Assembly (NCBI GenBank): GCA_002733915.1
Contig: NVXN01000005.1
Location: 109,613-116,107, forward strand
Length of the DNA: 6,495 bases
Direction: 5' to 3'
From: Aequorivita sp.
GTDB taxonomy: Bacteria; Bacteroidota; Bacteroidia; Flavobacteriales; Flavobacteriaceae
Shown here one piece after another: positions 6,320-6,495 of this stretch. Numbering within the stretch: position 1 is the stretch's first letter; each line of letters starts with the position of its first letter. Both the position numbers and the translations under genes were made by a program. The notes beneath the pieces were generated by a model. It had not been told where the DNA came from. It saw only the letters and a program-made list of their open reading frames with translations, and made no database searches.

Positions 6320-6495
6320 ATGAAAAAAGGTATCCACCCAGAAAATTATAGAATAGTTGCTTTTAAGGATATGAGTAACGAAGATGTTTTCCTTACTAAA
6401 TCAACTGCAGATACTAGAGAAACTATCGAGGTTGATGGTGTTGAGTATCCTTTGGTAAAAATGGAGATTTCCCGTTCATCACATCCTTTCTATAC
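6320..6495 (+). CDS. rpmE2: Ribosomal protein L31 type B (3' end outside window)
   Basis: The first 58 codons are visible from ATG 6320 and the frame is open at the right edge; complete type B L31 proteins are usually about 80-90 residues, so roughly two thirds is present. The N-terminus [17 protein letters not shown], the central block [20 protein letters not shown] and the segment [10 protein letters not shown] match the L31 type B pattern. The protein sits in the large ribosomal subunit, where L31 forms part of a bridge to the small subunit. No cysteine occurs in the visible part, so it is the zinc-free (C-minus) form. The bases directly before the start (GTAGAGAG) are purine-rich but too close to be a normal Shine-Dalgarno site. 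It is transcribed divergently from the envelope gene cluster and is functionally unrelated to it. Confidence 0.95.
   Translation, partial: MKKGIHPENYRIVAFKDMSNEDVFLTKSTADTRETIEVDGVEYPLVKMEISRSSHPFY

Noticed and set aside
1..6495. Mobile element, CRISPR array, tRNA or defence island
   Set aside because: No transposase, integrase, direct repeat array, tRNA-like cloverleaf or toxin-like gene is visible; the genes are contiguous, intact within the window and of core-genome type.

Overview
The window reads as chromosomal DNA from a member of the Bacteroidota, most likely family Flavobacteriaceae. The grounds are AT-rich intergenic DNA, promoter -7 boxes of the Bacteroidota type (TAnnTTTG), A-rich translation starts without clear Shine-Dalgarno sequences, a DUF4199 membrane protein (a family seen mainly in this phylum), a cysteine-free type B ribosomal protein L31, and an ECF sigma factor followed by a small one-helix membrane protein. 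The family-level placement is inference; no rRNA or other marker is present.

Layout: six genes lie head to tail on the minus strand and one partial gene lies on the plus strand at the right edge. In transcription order (right to left) the minus-strand genes are a DUF4199 membrane protein (6131-5589), a membrane-anchored family 2 glycosyltransferase (5585-4632), a phospho-sugar mutase (4592-2877), an MsbA-like ABC exporter (2877-1051), an ECF RNA polymerase sigma factor (985-431) and a putative anti-sigma protein that runs off the left edge (406-1). Spacings are 3 nt, 39 nt, a 1-nt overlap (TAATG), 65 nt and 24 nt, so one operon or two coupled ones are plausible. The longest gene-free stretch (6132-6319) is a divergent promoter region. 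It fires left into DUF4199 and right into rpmE2, the gene for ribosomal protein L31 type B (from 6320, truncated by the window end).

How the genes may work together: the mutase would interconvert sugar 1- and 6-phosphates that feed nucleotide-sugar pools. The glycosyltransferase has the architecture of enzymes that load a sugar onto a polyprenyl-phosphate carrier. The exporter resembles lipid and lipid A flippases. The sigma factor and its probable membrane-bound antagonist could link envelope state to transcription. This envelope theme is inference from family membership and gene order; no gene here has a proven substrate.

I found no mobile element, CRISPR array, tRNA, rRNA, integrase or recent-transfer signature. 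The window looks mostly like ordinary core genome. The most interesting points are a duplicated FKxPKxYFE motif in the cytosolic part of the putative anti-sigma protein, a palindrome directly before the sigma start codon, and a hairpin in the rpmE2 leader.
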